Below, one piece after another: positions 16,757-30,085 of a stretch of 64,000 bases of DNA. Position 1 is the first letter of the stretch, and every line of letters begins with the position of its first letter. The DNA is from Streptomyces asoensis (GTDB taxonomy: Bacteria; Actinomycetota; Actinomycetes; Streptomycetales; Streptomycetaceae): assembly GCF_013085465.1 (NCBI RefSeq), contig NZ_CP049838.1:3038001-3102000 (forward strand). Reading direction: 5' to 3'. Below the pieces are notes generated by a model that was not told the origin of the DNA, made no database searches, and was given only the letters and a program-made list of their open reading frames with translations. The translations under genes and the position numbers were made by a program.

Positions 16757-17790
16757 CGCCGAAGCCGCTGACCGCCGTGGCCGTCGCGGGCGCGGCACTG
16801 TTCGTCCGGCGGGCGCTGCGCCGCCGGATCCAGGTCTCGCCGCTGTGGCCGATGCCCGCGCTGGCGGAACCGGTCTCCGGCCGGCCCCGGTCACGGGCAC
16901 TGCGGCTGCTGGTCGCCGCACGGCAGGAGGTCGCCGAGGGGGTCGTCCAACTGCGGCTCGAGGGCCGCGAGTTGCCACGCTGGGAGCCGGGGGCGCACCT
17001 CGACCTGGTGCTGCCCTCGGGACTGATACGGCAGTACTCGCTGTGCGGGGACCCGGAGGACACCTCGTCCTACACCGTCGCCACCCGGCTCGTCACGGAC
17101 GGGCGGGGCGGCTCGCGCGAGGTGCACGAGCAGCTGCGGGAGGGGACGGAGGTCGAGGTGCGGGGGCCCCGGAACCGTTTCCCGCTCGTCGAGGCGCCCT
17201 CGTACGTCTTCGTCGCCGGGGGCATCGGCATCACGCCGATCCTGCCCATGCTGCGGGCCCTCGCCGAAGGCGCCGAGTGGCGGCTGCTCTACGCCGGTCG
17301 GACACGGGCTTCGATGCCGTTCCTGGAGGAGATCGAGAAGCTCGGCGGGGAGGACCGCGACCGGGTGACGGTGGTGGACGGGCGGCCCGATCTCGACGCG
17401 CTGCTCATGGACCTGCCCGAGGGGGCGGTCGTCTACTGCTGCGGCCCGGAGGGGCTCATGGCGGCGGTGGAGGAGCGGGTGCCGCACGTCCGCCTCGAGC
17501 GGTTCACGGCGCGTACCGTCCGCGACGGCGACCCCTTCGAGGTCGAACTCAGGCGCACCGGGCGGGTGGTGACGGTCGCGGCCGACTCGACCGTACTGGC
17601 CGCCGTCCGCGCCGCACTGCCGAACACCCTCTACTCGTGCGAGCAGGGTTTCTGCGGGACCTGCCAACAGCGGGTGCTGGCGGGCGAGGTGGAGCACCGG
17701 GACGAGCTGCTCACCGACGCGGAGCGCGGCGACTCGATGCTGATCTGTGTCTCGCGGGCGCGCAGCGAACGACTGGTGCTGGACATGTGA
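16753..17790 (+). CDS. FNR-type oxidoreductase with C-terminal 2Fe-2S ferredoxin domain
   Basis: This encodes 345 residues. A short hydrophobic N-terminus (residues 5-20) may dock it to the membrane. The flavin domain shows IRQYSLCGDP (the RxYS flavin motif), the NAD(P) domain has VFVAGGIGITPILPMLR and VYCCGPEGLM, and the C-terminus is a plant-type ferredoxin with SCEQGFCGTCQQRVLAG and a distal Cys (MLICVSRA), giving four iron-sulfur ligands. This is the PDR/VanB-type layout for passing electrons from NAD(P)H to an oxygenase. It is translationally coupled to the metal hydrolase-like gene upstream. A TetR regulator gene follows 188 bp later on the same strand. Confidence 0.93.
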   Translation: MTPKPLTAVAVAGAALFVRRALRRRIQVSPLWPMPALAEPVSGRPRSRALRLLVAARQEVAEGVVQLRLEGRELPRWEPGAHLDLVLPSGLIRQYSLCGDPEDTSSYTVATRLVTDGRGGSREVHEQLREGTEVEVRGPRNRFPLVEAPSYVFVAGGIGITPILPMLRALAEGAEWRLLYAGRTRASMPFLEEIEKLGGEDRDRVTVVDGRPDLDALLMDLPEGAVVYCCGPEGLMAAVEERVPHVRLERFTARTVRDGDPFEVELRRTGRVVTVAADSTVLAAVRAALPNTLYSCEQGFCGTCQQRVLAGEVEHRDELLTDAERGDSMLICVSRARSERLVLDM

Positions 17791-17978
17791 CCCGGCACCC
17801 GCTCCTGCACACTGCTCGGCTCACATGACTCGGCACATGACGTGAAAAACGAAGCGAAAGGTGAAACGAAAGTTGACTGACATGTGACCGGACAAATAGC
17901 CGGATAAGTGACGGATCAGGTGAACGTCTGTGCCGGTCCGGTCCATTCTGGGCCGGAACCGATCGGTAAGGTGTTCGC

Positions 17979-18668
17979 ATGACTACCGGGGTTCGTCGCA
18001 GAATGGGAGTCGAGGAGCGTCGGCAGCAGTTGATCGGCGTCGCCCTCGAACTGTTCGCCCAGCGCTCGCCCGACGAGGTCTCCATCGACGAGATAGCCGC
18101 GGCCGCGGGCATCTCGCGCCCCCTCGTCTACCACTACTTCCCCGGCAAACTCAGCCTGTACGAGGCCGCGTTGAAGCGGGCCTCGGAGGATCTGGCGGGC
18201 CGGTTCGCCGAGCCGCACGAAGGACCGCTCGGCTCCCGGCTGCTCCGCGTGATGCGCCGCTACTTCGACTTCGTCGACGCGCACGGCCCGGGTTTCTCCG
18301 CCCTCATGCGCGGCGGCCCGGCGGTCGGCTCCTCGACCACGAACGCCCTCATCGACGCCGTACGCCAGAACGCCTACGAGCAGATCCTGTCGCACCTGGG
18401 CATCACCGACGCACCCCCGCGCCTGGAGCTGATCGTCCGCTCCTGGATCTCGCTCGCCGAGTCGACCGCGCTGATCTGGCTGGACGGGCGGCGCATCCCG
18501 CGCGAGGAGCTTGAGGTCCAGCTGGTGCAGGACTTCGCCGCGCTGACGGCCGTCAGCGCGGCCTACGACGACGACCTGCGCACACTGCTGCGCCCGGTGC
18601 TCGGCGGCGAGCCGGCCGACGGGCCGTTCGGCGACCTGGTCACCCGGCTCATCGCCCTCGCCTCCTGA
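17979..18668 (+). CDS. TetR-family transcriptional regulator
   Basis: This encodes 229 residues. The N-terminal helix-turn-helix is clear (LIGVALELFAQRSPDEVSIDEI, AAAAGISRPLVYHYFPGKLSLYEAAL); the ligand-binding C-domain ends near ALTAVSAAYDDDLR. It probably controls the hydrolase/reductase pair upstream, itself, or both. The region before it (17791-17978) is less GC-rich, carries repeats of AACGAA near 17848-17870 and an imperfect inverted repeat around 17935-17962 (CCGGTCC ... GGCCGGAACC) that could be the operator. TAAGGT six bases before ATG 17979 suggests a leaderless start. The ligand is unknown; by context it may be a fatty-acid-like molecule. Confidence 0.9.
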   Translation: MTTGVRRRMGVEERRQQLIGVALELFAQRSPDEVSIDEIAAAAGISRPLVYHYFPGKLSLYEAALKRASEDLAGRFAEPHEGPLGSRLLRVMRRYFDFVDAHGPGFSALMRGGPAVGSSTTNALIDAVRQNAYEQILSHLGITDAPPRLELIVRSWISLAESTALIWLDGRRIPREELEVQLVQDFAALTAVSAAYDDDLRTLLRPVLGGEPADGPFGDLVTRLIALAS

Positions 18669-18695
18669 GACCGCCCGAGGCTCCCGGGACCTGTC

Positions 18696-19058
18696 CTAGC
18701 TCTCGTACTTGCGGTACGACGGGTCGAGGTCGCGCACCTCGGCGGAGGCGTGCAGCGCGAAACCGTCCTGTGCCACATGCTCGCGCAGCAGCTCCAGTAC
18801 GGCCTCGGTCAGCTTCGTCTTCGTCTCGTCGGTGCGGCCGGCCAGGAGCCCCAGCGTGACGTGGACGATCGCGTGCCCCCGCTCCTCGGGGTCGTCGTAG
18901 CCGAACGCCGTGAACTCGGCCGGGCGGAACAGGGTCTTGCAGGCTTCCGGCTTGGCGGCCGCGATCTCGACGACCGAGGTGTGCAGGGCCCGCGCGAACC
19001 CCGTCCGGTCGAAGGCGGACGCCATCGTGGTCGAGTAGTCGACGGTGATCTGCGGCAT
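18696..19058 (-). CDS. Tautomerase-fold CHMI-like isomerase
   Basis: This encodes 120 residues starting MPQITVDYS, so processing of the initiator Met would expose the catalytic Pro used by the tautomerase superfamily. It resembles 5-carboxymethyl-2-hydroxymuconate delta-isomerase (HpaF): FTAFGYDDPEERGHAIVHVTLGLLAGR and TKTKLTEAVLELLREHV. AGGAG sits five bases before ATG 19058, which I prefer over a GTG two codons upstream. No other aromatic-degradation genes are nearby, so the true substrate may differ from the family name. The gene lies tail-to-tail with the TetR gene and just upstream of no clear partner. Confidence 0.85.
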   Translation of the reverse strand: MPQITVDYSTTMASAFDRTGFARALHTSVVEIAAAKPEACKTLFRPAEFTAFGYDDPEERGHAIVHVTLGLLAGRTDETKTKLTEAVLELLREHVAQDGFALHASAEVRDLDPSYRKYES

Positions 19059-19091
19059 GGGCACTCCTGTTCCAGGGAAACAAGGATCAGC

Positions 19092-20720
19092 CTAAGTCGT
19101 CAGCCGCAGGGCCAGCATCGCGATGTCGTCCTCCCGGTCGTGGCCGAAGCTGGTGAGGAGGGTGTCGCACAGCGCGTCCAGGCCCGGCATGGCGCCGATG
19201 GCCGCCGCGCGAAGCTGCTCCATCGAGACCGCGAGGTCGGTGCCCCGGGTCTCGATCAGACCGTCGGTGACCATGAGGAGCCGGTCGGTGGGCTCGAGGA
19301 ACAGCTCGGTGGGCGGCGGGTGGGGCACACCCAGGCCGAGCAGCGGGCCGGCCGCCTTGGCGTAGTCGGCGCCGCCGGTGTCCCGGACGATCAGCGGCGG
19401 GATGTGCCCCGCGTTGGCGATACGGGTGCGCCCGGTTCCGGGGTCGATCAGCACCAGACAGACGGTCGCCGTGACCTCGGGGTGGTAGAGCTGGAGCATC
19501 CGGTCGAGGCGCTCTGCGAGCACGGCCGGGTCGCTCTCGTCGACGCAGTAGGCGCGCAGCGCGTGCCGGATCTCGACCATGACGGTGGCTGCCTCGAGCG
19601 AGTGCCCGACCACGTCGCCGACCGCGGCCAGCGCCCCTTCCCCGGTGCGCAGGGCGGCGTAGAAGTCACCGCCGATCTCCGCCTCCCTGGACGCGGGCAC
19701 ATAGCGGACGGCGACGTCGACGCCCGGCAGCTCGGGCAACCGCTGCGGCCGGGGAAGGACGCTGTGCTGAAGGGTGAGCGCGACATGCCGCTCGGCCTGG
19801 TACATCAGCAGCGGCTCGGCGGCGAGCGCGGTGGCCTGGGCGAGCCTGGCCAGCCGGGACTCGGTCTCGGGGTCCACCCGGCGGACCTCTCGGGTGGGGG
19901 TGGCCAGACACACCGAGGACCTGCCGTCCTGGGTGGGGATCAGCACCAGCCGGGCGTCGTGCGGCACCCCGGGCCGGAAGAACCCGGCGGGCCACAGCGG
20001 TGCGGCCACCGTGGTGATCCGCACCCCCGCCTGACCGTGGGTGAGCCGCCGCAGCAGTGCCACGACGGCCTGGTGGGCTTCCTGGTCCGGCAGCGCGAGC
20101 GAGGTGCGGTTCCTGGAGGTGCCGCGGTGCAGCACGTCGTCGGGGCCGAGGACGAAGACGGCGGCGGGAGAGCCGGTGAGCCGCGCGGTGCCCTCGGCGG
20201 CGGCGTCGGCGAGTTCCTGCGGGGAGCGTGCCGCCTGGATGCCGACGATCGCCTCCGACAGCAGGGACAGCCGCCGTGCCGCCGCCTGGTCGTCGGCCCG
20301 CAGCCGCGCGGCCCGTACGGCCGCCCGGACCACGGCGTCTATCTCCTCGGGCTCGGCGGGCATCGCCAGGTGGGCCTCACCGCCCGCGTCCAGCCCCTGC
20401 CCGCGGTCGCCCGGGGCCACGTCACCGGCCGAGAAGTGCACGACGGGCAGCCCGGCCATGTGCGGCCGGGCCTTGAGCCGACGGCACAGTTCGAAGCCGC
20501 TCATGTCCGGCAGCTCCACGTCGACGAGGGCCACGTCCGGCAGGGCGCCCTTGCGTCGCCGTACGTCCAGTTCGACGAGTGCCTCGTGGCCGGTGCCGAC
20601 CGCGACGACCTGGTGACCTGCGCGGCGCAGCACCACACCGAGGGCGAACCGGCCGGCCGCCGTACGGTCCACGACCAGCACGGTCGTGTCGGTCCGTCTG
20701 TCGTTGCCGTCGGCGTTCAT
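19092..20720 (-). CDS. Receiver-GAF-PP2C serine phosphatase (RsbU/SpoIIE type)
   Basis: This encodes 542 residues from ATG 20720; the frame allows TTG or GTG starts 20 codons earlier, and the ribosome site is weak, so the start is uncertain. The order is a receiver domain (VLVVDRTAAGR, phospho-Asp in VALVDVELPDMSGFEL), a GAF-like segment (about 160-310), and the SpoIIE/PP2C domain (EIGGDFYAALRTGEGALAAVGDVVGHSLEAA, later LLMVTDGLIETRG and DREDDIAMLALR) with the metal-binding Asp residues. Such proteins dephosphorylate anti-sigma-factor antagonists, linking a phosphorylation signal to a sigma-factor switch. No kinase, antagonist or sigma gene is adjacent. It follows the amylase/pullulanase gene by 74 bp on the same strand. 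Confidence 0.9.
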   Translation of the reverse strand: MNADGNDRRTDTTVLVVDRTAAGRFALGVVLRRAGHQVVAVGTGHEALVELDVRRRKGALPDVALVDVELPDMSGFELCRRLKARPHMAGLPVVHFSAGDVAPGDRGQGLDAGGEAHLAMPAEPEEIDAVVRAAVRAARLRADDQAAARRLSLLSEAIVGIQAARSPQELADAAAEGTARLTGSPAAVFVLGPDDVLHRGTSRNRTSLALPDQEAHQAVVALLRRLTHGQAGVRITTVAAPLWPAGFFRPGVPHDARLVLIPTQDGRSSVCLATPTREVRRVDPETESRLARLAQATALAAEPLLMYQAERHVALTLQHSVLPRPQRLPELPGVDVAVRYVPASREAEIGGDFYAALRTGEGALAAVGDVVGHSLEAATVMVEIRHALRAYCVDESDPAVLAERLDRMLQLYHPEVTATVCLVLIDPGTGRTRIANAGHIPPLIVRDTGGADYAKAAGPLLGLGVPHPPPTELFLEPTDRLLMVTDGLIETRGTDLAVSMEQLRAAAIGAMPGLDALCDTLLTSFGHDREDDIAMLALRLTT

Positions 20721-20794
20721 CTGTTGTCGACCCTCGGACTCACCGGTGGAGCAGACCGGATGGAAGGCCTGCTCCACCAAGGTAATGCCCCTGT

Positions 20795-26212
<5,418 letters not shown>

Positions 26213-26320
26213 AGGCGGGAACTCCTTGCGATTACGGCTCTCTTGGGTCCGACCCCAACGCCGCGGGACGGCTTCGTCGCCGGGCGCCCGCGTGACCGTA
26301 TCGCTCACGAAAGGTTTACA

Positions 26321-26354
26321 GCAAGAGGCTTGCAACTCACAGCAAGAACTTTCA
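26321..26354. promoter_or_regulatory. MalR-type operator between two amylase genes
   Basis: The divergent region holds GCAAG-agg-CTTGC (26321-26333) and a second element GCAAGAACTTTCA (26342-26354). Similar GCAAG/CTTGC elements occur before malE, malR and the second amylase gene, and MalR/Reg1-type LacI repressors are known to bind such sites in Streptomyces amylase promoters. One operator region could silence both divergent genes. Confidence 0.65.
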
Positions 26355-26444
26355 CCAATACCTTGACGTGCCCTTCTCAACTACCCCACGCTCACCCCTT
26401 GTTGAATCCCGAACCCCCCGAGGAAACCCCTTTCGGAGCCGCAG

Positions 26445-28514
26445 ATGACCATCAGAGACCACCCCCCGGGTGTCCTACGGCGCACCGCCGGTGCCGCGGC
26501 CGCCGCCGCACTGGCCCTGGCCGGAACGATCGCCCTGCCCGCCGGCGCCGCCCACGCGGACGCCACGACCTCCGGCGATGTGATCGCCAACCTGTGGGAG
26601 TACAACTGGAACTCGGTCGCGTCCGAGTGCACGGCCGTGCTCGGCCCGGGCGGCTACGGCGCGGTGTGGGTCGCCCCGCCCGCCGAGTCCCTGAAGCAGT
26701 CCAGCTCCTACTGGTGGGACGTCTACCAGCCGTACTCCTCCAGCCTGAACGGCCGCTTCGGGACGGCGGCCCAGTTCGCGTCGATGGTCACGGCCTGCCA
26801 CGACGCAGGACTCAAGGTCTACACGGACGCCGTGGTCAACCACACCGCCGCGCAGACCGGCGTCGGATACAACGGCACGACGATCACCAACAAGTACGAC
26901 ACGCCGGACTGGGACCCGGACGACTACCACACCTCGGCCGAGTGCAACGACTCCGACCTGATCATCGACGACTGGTCGAACCTGAGTGAGATCCAGAACT
27001 GCGAGCTGCTGGGTCTGCCCGACCTGGAGACCGAGGACGACGACGTCCGCTCGGGCATCGCCGCCTACCTGAACAAGCAGATCGCCCTGGGTGTCGACGG
27101 CTTCCGCATCGACGCCGCCAAGCACATCCCGGTCGCCGACCTCAACGCGATCCGGGCGAAGCTCGACGACACGGCCTCGGGCGTCGACCCGTACGTCTTC
27201 CAGGAGGTGTACCCGGGCTCGACCCCGGCGGCCTCCGACTACTACTCCTCGGGCGACGTCCTGGACTTCACCTACGCGAGCAAGTTGAAGTCGGCGTTCC
27301 AGGGGAACGTGAGCGACCTGGCCTCCCTGGAGAGCAGCGGCATCCTTCCGGCCGCGAACTCGGTGTCCTTCGTGACCAACCACGACACCGAGCGCAACGG
27401 CCTGCACATGAGCTACAAGGACGGCGACACCTACCGGCTCGCCAACGTCTTCGAGCTGGCCTACAAGTGGGCGACCCCGACGATCTACTCGGGCTTCGAG
27501 TGGTCCTCCTCCGACCAGGCCCCGCCGAACTCGAACGGCTTCGTCACGGACACGAACTGCTCCTCCGGCTGGTACTGCCTCCAGCGCGACACCGCGATCG
27601 CCGGCATGGTGAAGTGGCACAACGCGGTCGGCTCGGCGGCGGTCACCAACTGGTCCACGAAGTCGTCGAACGTGATCGGCTTCGCCCGCGGGACCGGCGG
27701 CTACCTCGCGCTCAACAACGGTTCCTCCGCCGCCACTCACACCTTCGCCACCGGCATGGCCGACGGCACGTACGCGAACGTCGTCGACAACGGCGCGACG
27801 ACGGTGACGGTCTCGGGCGGCAACGCCACGCTCACCGTCCCGGCGAAGAGCGCGATCGCCTTCCACGACGGCGCGTTCACCCCGTGCACCACCTGCGAGC
27901 CCGACGACGGCGGATCGACGTCCACGGTGAGCGCGACCTTCAACGCGTACGCGTCGACGACGAGCGGCACGAGCGTCCACGTCGTCGGCTCGATCGCGGC
28001 GCTGGGCGGCTGGGACACCTCCAAGGCGGTCCAGCTGTCGTCCGCCGGCTACCCGATCTGGTCGGGGGCGGTGAGCGTGCCGATCAACACGTCCTTCGAG
28101 TACAAGTACGTCAAGAAGGACGCGGCCGGGAACGTGACCTGGGAGTCCACCGCCAACAGGTCTGCCACCGGCACGACTTCGGCGCTCACGCTCGACAGCT
28201 CCTGGAACGTGGCGAACGCGAGCGCCACCGACGTGACCTTCAACGTCAACGCGACGACGAGCCTGGGCACCGACGTCTACGTCGTCGGGTCCATCGCCTC
28301 CCTCGGCTCCTGGAGCACCGCCGACGCCGTCCCGCTGTCATCGGCGTCGTACCCCACCTGGAGCAGGAAGGTGATCGTCCCCAGGAGCACGGCCTTCGAG
28401 TACAAGTTCCTCAAGAAGGACGGCTCCGGGAACGTGACCTGGGAGTCCGGGACGAACCGCTCGTACACGACGGGCAGTTCGTCCGGCTACTCCACGAGCG
28501 ACACCTGGAAGTGA
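26445..28514 (+). CDS. Secreted alpha-amylase with two CBM20 starch-binding domains
   Basis: This encodes 689 residues. A signal peptide (MTIRDHPPGVLRRTAG, then a hydrophobic run to AAHA at about residue 43) precedes a GH13 alpha-amylase of the actinobacterial/animal-like type: [25 protein letters not shown] (nucleophile), YVFQEVYPG (acid) and [11 protein letters not shown]. After a short linker two CBM20 copies follow (about 485-583 and 590-689), each with a 'VVGSIAxLGxW' start and an 'FEYKxxKKDxxGNVTWE' core. It degrades raw or soluble starch outside the cell to maltodextrins for the Mal importer. Two CBM20 copies in tandem is more than the single one in textbook Streptomyces amylases. Confidence 0.96.
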   Translation: MTIRDHPPGVLRRTAGAAAAAALALAGTIALPAGAAHADATTSGDVIANLWEYNWNSVASECTAVLGPGGYGAVWVAPPAESLKQSSSYWWDVYQPYSSSLNGRFGTAAQFASMVTACHDAGLKVYTDAVVNHTAAQTGVGYNGTTITNKYDTPDWDPDDYHTSAECNDSDLIIDDWSNLSEIQNCELLGLPDLETEDDDVRSGIAAYLNKQIALGVDGFRIDAAKHIPVADLNAIRAKLDDTASGVDPYVFQEVYPGSTPAASDYYSSGDVLDFTYASKLKSAFQGNVSDLASLESSGILPAANSVSFVTNHDTERNGLHMSYKDGDTYRLANVFELAYKWATPTIYSGFEWSSSDQAPPNSNGFVTDTNCSSGWYCLQRDTAIAGMVKWHNAVGSAAVTNWSTKSSNVIGFARGTGGYLALNNGSSAATHTFATGMADGTYANVVDNGATTVTVSGGNATLTVPAKSAIAFHDGAFTPCTTCEPDDGGSTSTVSATFNAYASTTSGTSVHVVGSIAALGGWDTSKAVQLSSAGYPIWSGAVSVPINTSFEYKYVKKDAAGNVTWESTANRSATGTTSALTLDSSWNVANASATDVTFNVNATTSLGTDVYVVGSIASLGSWSTADAVPLSSASYPTWSRKVIVPRSTAFEYKFLKKDGSGNVTWESGTNRSYTTGSSSGYSTSDTWK

Positions 28515-28519
28515 GCGGT

Positions 28520-28564
28520 CCCGGCCGCCACGGGAGCGTGTGACACGGGCCCGTGGCGGCCGGG
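28520..28564. terminator. Bidirectional hairpin between two convergent amylase genes
   Basis: A perfect 15-bp stem (28520-28534 with 28550-28564, CCCGGCCGCCACGGG as left arm) with a 15-base loop separates the two convergent stop codons and can serve both genes. Confidence 0.85.
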
Positions 28565-28572
28565 GAGGGAAC

Positions 28573-29949
28573 TCAGCAGCTCGACCTGCCCGTGTAGATC
28601 GCCAGGGCTGTGTCGGCGCCGAGGGTCGCCGTGAACTGGCCCGATCCGTTCACGGTCACCGTCGTGTTGTTCTGCACGTTGCAGTAGGTGCCGGCGGCGA
28701 GGGACGTCTGGTACGTCCGGCTGAGGGAAGAGCTCTCGTGGTTGATCGCGACGTACCCCTTGCTGCCCCGCCCGAAGGCGATCGCGTCGCCCCCGTTGTC
28801 CCACCAGTCGGTCATCGCCGCACCCCGCGTGGCGTTGCGGAAGGCCACCATGCGCAGGATCTCCGGCCAGGCGTGCTGGCACTTCCAGCCGTTCTGCCAG
28901 CAGGCGCTCACGGCCCCGCCGTCGGGCGGCCCGGCGTCCGCGTCCGACCACTCGTACCCGGAGTTGATGTCCGGGGCCCCGTAGGGATACGCGAGCATGA
29001 AGACGTTGGCGAGCGTGTAGTTCGCCCCGTCCTTGTAGGTGAGGGTCGATCCGTTGCGCTCGGTGTCGTGGTTGTCGACGAACACACCGGCGACGGAGCC
29101 GCTCAGGTACCCCCAGCCCTCGCCGTAGTTCTTCAGGTAGGCGAGGTTCTCGTTGTTGAAGACCCGCTTGAGGTCGTAGGCGTAACGGAACTCCTGGACG
29201 TCCCCGTTGCCGGTGTACTCGGTCGGCTGGACGGCCTCTCCGCTGCCATAGATGACCTCCTGCTTCCAGTACACACCCGGGTTCGTCAGCCGCGACTTGA
29301 TGTCGGCGAGGTCGGCGGTGTCGATGTGCTTGGCCGCGTCGATGCGGAAGCCGTCGACCCCGAGGGTGAGCAGGTCGTTCATGTACCCGGCGACGGTCTT
29401 GCGGACGTACTCCTCGCCGGTGTCCAGGTCGGCGAGGCCGACCAGCTCGCAGTGCTGGACGTTCCAGCGGTCGGCGTAGTTGGTGATCTGGGACGTGCAG
29501 TCGTCGAAGTCGTACGAGGAGTACAGGCCCGGGTAGTCGTACTTCGTGTACGAAGAGCCACCGGTGCCGGTGCCGCTGCCCGCCGACATGTGGTTGACGA
29601 CCGTGTCGACGACGACCTTCACGCCCGCCGCGTGGCAGGTGTTCACCATGGTCTGGAACGCCGCACGGTCGCCCAGCCGGCCCGCGATCTTGTAACTGAC
29701 GGGCTGGTACGACGTCCACCACTGCGAGCCCTGTATGTGCTCGGCGGGCGGGGAGACCTGGACGTAGCCGTAACCGGCCGGGCCGAGGGTGTTGGTGCAC
29801 TCCTTGGCGACCGAGGCGAAGTTCCACTCGAAGAGGACGGCGGTGACGTCCTTGGTGCCGGGCGGGGCGGCGGACACGGCTGTGGGGGCCATGACGACGG
29901 CTGCGGCGGCCAGGGCGAGGGCGCCCGAAAGGGGTCTGCTGCTTGCCAT
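28573..29949 (-). CDS. Secreted alpha-amylase without starch-binding domain
   Basis: This encodes 458 residues. A signal peptide ([20 protein letters not shown] to about residue 28) is followed by a single GH13 catalytic domain close to the Streptomyces griseus/limosus AmlA type: [25 protein letters not shown] (nucleophile Asp), WKQEVIYG (acid Glu) and [12 protein letters not shown]. The protein ends directly after the small beta domain ([11 protein letters not shown]), lacking the CBM20 that many relatives carry. A perfect 9-2-9 palindrome lies 30 bp upstream of the start and is probably the MalR-type operator. Together with the neighbouring amylases it gives the organism three secreted alpha-1,4-cleaving domains with different starch-binding ability. 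Confidence 0.95.
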   Translation of the reverse strand: MASSRPLSGALALAAAAVVMAPTAVSAAPPGTKDVTAVLFEWNFASVAKECTNTLGPAGYGYVQVSPPAEHIQGSQWWTSYQPVSYKIAGRLGDRAAFQTMVNTCHAAGVKVVVDTVVNHMSAGSGTGTGGSSYTKYDYPGLYSSYDFDDCTSQITNYADRWNVQHCELVGLADLDTGEEYVRKTVAGYMNDLLTLGVDGFRIDAAKHIDTADLADIKSRLTNPGVYWKQEVIYGSGEAVQPTEYTGNGDVQEFRYAYDLKRVFNNENLAYLKNYGEGWGYLSGSVAGVFVDNHDTERNGSTLTYKDGANYTLANVFMLAYPYGAPDINSGYEWSDADAGPPDGGAVSACWQNGWKCQHAWPEILRMVAFRNATRGAAMTDWWDNGGDAIAFGRGSKGYVAINHESSSLSRTYQTSLAAGTYCNVQNNTTVTVNGSGQFTATLGADTALAIYTGRSSC

Positions 29950-29978
29950 GTGGGGAAGTCCTTCTCCGTTGAAGGCTC

Positions 29979-29998
29979 TTGCTGAAACATTTCAGCAA
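29979..29998. promoter_or_regulatory. Perfect palindrome, MalR-type operator of the second amylase gene
   Basis: TTGCTGAAA (29979-29987) and its exact reverse complement TTTCAGCAA (29990-29998) are separated by CA. The site is 30 bp upstream of the start codon at 29949, where a repressor would block transcription. It shares the TTGC/GCAA core with the other sites of the locus. Confidence 0.65.
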
Positions 29999-30022
29999 AC
30001 TTGCGGTGACGGAGATGTTAAA

Positions 30023-30050
30023 GGCCCGCTGCCTGAAAAGGCAGCGGGCC
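30023..30050 (-). terminator. Terminator of the malEFG-aglA unit
   Basis: A 12-bp perfect GC-rich stem (30023-30034 with 30039-30050, loop GAAA) stands 36 bp after the aglA stop. Read on the minus strand it runs into a T-containing tail (TTAACAT), so it looks like a true intrinsic terminator. Confidence 0.85.
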
Positions 30051-30063
30051 GTGTGAAGTTGAT

Positions 30064-30076
30064 GCAAGAACTTTCA
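30064..30076. promoter_or_regulatory. MalR-like element located after aglA
   Basis: The 13-mer GCAAGAACTTTCA is identical to the element at 26342-26354 in the divergent amylase region. Here it lies between the aglA stop and its terminator, about 115 bp upstream of the second amylase gene, so it may be an auxiliary operator for that gene or a roadblock for read-through. Confidence 0.5.
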
Positions 30077-30085
30077 GAGACGCCG

